A stretch of 14,828 nucleotides of DNA, taken from Candidatus Omnitrophota bacterium. GTDB taxonomy: Bacteria; Omnitrophota; Gorgyraeia; Gygaellales; Profunditerraquicolaceae. Numbering within the stretch: the stretch's first letter is position 1; the number at the start of each line of letters is the position of its first letter. The stretch covers positions 1 through 14,828 of the forward strand of contig JAPLLQ010000141.1 in assembly GCA_026387485.1 (NCBI GenBank), read 5' to 3'. The translations under genes were made by a program, and so were the position numbers. A model generated the notes under the pieces. It was not told the origin of the DNA. It made no database searches and worked only from the letters and a program-made list of their open reading frames with translations. This document shows, piece after piece, positions 13,868-14,828 of this stretch.

Positions 13868-14580
13868 TAATTATTGAAAACCTTCAGAAAACTATTATAT
13901 TTCCTTTTCAAATAAAAGCAAGAGTCAATTTTATTGTACATAAATTCAAATAATCTTCGGCTATCATTAATAGAGTAACCAAGATAGTAACACCCACCAC
14001 TCTTACTAACAGATCCACCTTTTAATTTAATTAAATAATATAAGGTTTTCTTAAGGCTCTCTAAAAAGGATTTTGTTCCGGATGCAAAACGTACGGATAC
14101 AATTAACACTTTAGATTTACGATTTCTCCTTTTGTAATAACCTGAACTTATGCAGCCATCGCCATCAAAATAACCACGTAAAAAGTGCCTGAAGTATTGC
14201 GAAGGGACGCTAGGAGGCTTTAGCCTCAACTCTTTATTAGGCAATAATCCCAATTTGGAGATATCATTATAAATTTCTTTACTTCCAATTTGGAGTAAAA
14301 AAGTTGGTTTACAATTAGGCCGGCTTTGTTTCTTAACTTTTATATCCTGTGTAGATTGCAGCATTATCTTTACATTTTCCAATAATTCGTGGTCTATCGA
14401 AACAAAAGAGATATATTTTGAACCCCCTGAATTGCTAAACATACAACCATCAGCGCAAAAATAGCCCATAACATACGCCATTTCAGCAGACCAACTTTTG
14501 AAAAAATCTACCCTTACTCGTTTTTTAGCCCTCTGGGTTCTTTGATCCAATACTTTCTGTTTTATTTCGTAAGACATCAT
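13867..14580 (-). CDS. Free-standing LAGLIDADG homing endonuclease
   Basis: 237 residues. Two LAGLIDADG motifs are visible: P1 MAYVMGYFCADG (34-45, Asp44) and P2 FLRGYFDGDG (133-142, Asp141), each followed by a basic beta-rich half, so this is a single-chain two-motif enzyme. Such enzymes cut long asymmetric DNA sites and spread with introns, inteins or as free-standing genes. No intein or intron context is seen. Two ATGs stand together; AAAAGG touches the first and lies 3 bases from the second, a poor ribosome-binding site. The stop codon shares a base with tRNA-Asp, and both lie behind one promoter. A sporadically inherited element is likely. Confidence 0.88.
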   Translation of the reverse strand: MMSYEIKQKVLDQRTQRAKKRVRVDFFKSWSAEMAYVMGYFCADGCMFSNSGGSKYISFVSIDHELLENVKIMLQSTQDIKVKKQSRPNCKPTFLLQIGSKEIYNDISKLGLLPNKELRLKPPSVPSQYFRHFLRGYFDGDGCISSGYYKRRNRKSKVLIVSVRFASGTKSFLESLKKTLYYLIKLKGGSVSKSGGCYYLGYSINDSRRLFEFMYNKIDSCFYLKRKYNSFLKVFNN

Positions 14581-14643
14581 CCTTTTAAATTATTGTTTTT
14601 CTCTAATAAGAGATTAAAAAAATCAGCGATAGATATGCCAATT

Positions 14644-14671
14644 ATTTTATCATATCAGAAAAGCGTATCAA
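14644..14671 (-). promoter_or_regulatory. Candidate promoter for endonuclease gene and tRNA-Asp
   Basis: TTGATA (14666-14671) and TAAAAT (14644-14649) on the minus strand with a 16-base spacer, about 64 bases before the ATG. It is the only promoter-like pair found for the endonuclease-tRNA unit. No stem-loop of note lies in the rest of this 184-base gap. Confidence 0.5.
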
Positions 14672-14717
14672 GCATATATTATCTTATCTCCCCTAATAGT
14701 TGATTCATAAAAATAGC

Positions 14718-14745
14718 TTGTAAAAGTCCGTTTATTTGTTAAACT
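14718..14745 (+). promoter_or_regulatory. Candidate promoter of the plus-strand lipoprotein gene
   Basis: TTGTAA (14718-14723) and TAAACT (14740-14745) with a 16-base spacer, upstream of the lipoprotein start. TATAAC at 14745-14750 is an alternative -10 but would need a 21-base spacer from this -35. Moderate support only. Confidence 0.4.
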
Positions 14746-14764
14746 ATAACTTAAGGAGGAAAAT

Positions 14765-14828
14765 ATGAAAAAGATAAGTTTAATAGTAATGGTTCTTTTT
14801 GCGACGGTGCTTTTGGCAGGATGCGCCA
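14765..14828 (+). CDS. Lipoprotein, N-terminal fragment only
   Basis: Starts at ATG 14765 with a strong AAGGAGGA 4 bases upstream and runs off the window after 21 codons. The visible sequence MKKISLIVMVLFATVLLAGC then A is a textbook lipoprotein signal peptide: two lysines, a hydrophobic stretch, and lipobox LAGC with the acylated cysteine at position 20. It is the only plus-strand gene in the window, divergent from the endonuclease-tRNA unit. The mature protein is outside, so no function can be given. Confidence 0.8.
   Translation, partial: MKKISLIVMVLFATVLLAGCA

Noticed and set aside
13867..14580. LAGLIDADG gene as part of an intron or intein
   Set aside because: The neighbouring tRNA is intact and uninterrupted, and there is no extein or splicing-block sequence; it reads as a free-standing gene.

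Overview
The window looks like chromosomal sequence of an uncultured, AT-leaning bacterium with a Gram-negative-type envelope. It encodes lipoproteins, exported proteins and a PilZ protein with a single membrane span. Short intergenic gaps, many start/stop overlaps and the gene content recall Candidatus Omnitrophota or a related lineage, but that is an impression; no marker gene here settles it. Nearly everything is on the minus strand, so transcription runs from high to low coordinates.

Right end (13.7-14.8 kb): a lipoprotein gene begins on the plus strand and runs off the window. On the minus strand a free-standing LAGLIDADG homing endonuclease gene ends on the first base of a tRNA-Asp(GTC) gene, which is followed by a clear intrinsic terminator.

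Central block (13.7-3.7 kb, minus): ten tightly packed, mostly overlapping genes that look like one long operon. In transcription order they are a stand-alone MetRS-type tRNA-binding domain, a CxxCxxCC (YkgJ-type) protein, a DUF2156 protein, a DEDDh exonuclease fused to a WYL domain, a HypF carbamoyltransferase domain lacking the usual N-terminal half, HypC, HypD, a TPR/DUF3857/transglutaminase lipoprotein, a PilZ-transmembrane-coiled-coil-alpha/alpha-barrel-like protein, and an endonuclease III-related DNA glycosylase. HypF, HypC and HypD supply part of the pathway that builds the Fe(CN)2CO centre of [NiFe] hydrogenase. HypE, HypA, HypB and the hydrogenase itself are not here. A dispersed-type palindrome fills the whole gap between the first two genes.

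Left-centre (2.0-3.66 kb, minus): a tandem duplication of a small exported-protein gene. Promoter, 5' end, core and 3' hairpin were all duplicated. The copies then diverged through linker replacement, an exact 168-bp in-frame deletion, a frame-changing 40-bp tandem duplication at one C-terminus, and a rearranged fragment between them. A LacI/CcpA-like palindrome lies upstream of one copy.

Left end (0-2.0 kb, minus): an M20 metallopeptidase gene followed by a PAC2-family gene that runs off the window.

No CRISPR array, transposase, phage gene or rRNA was seen. There is no gene-free stretch longer than 300 bases.
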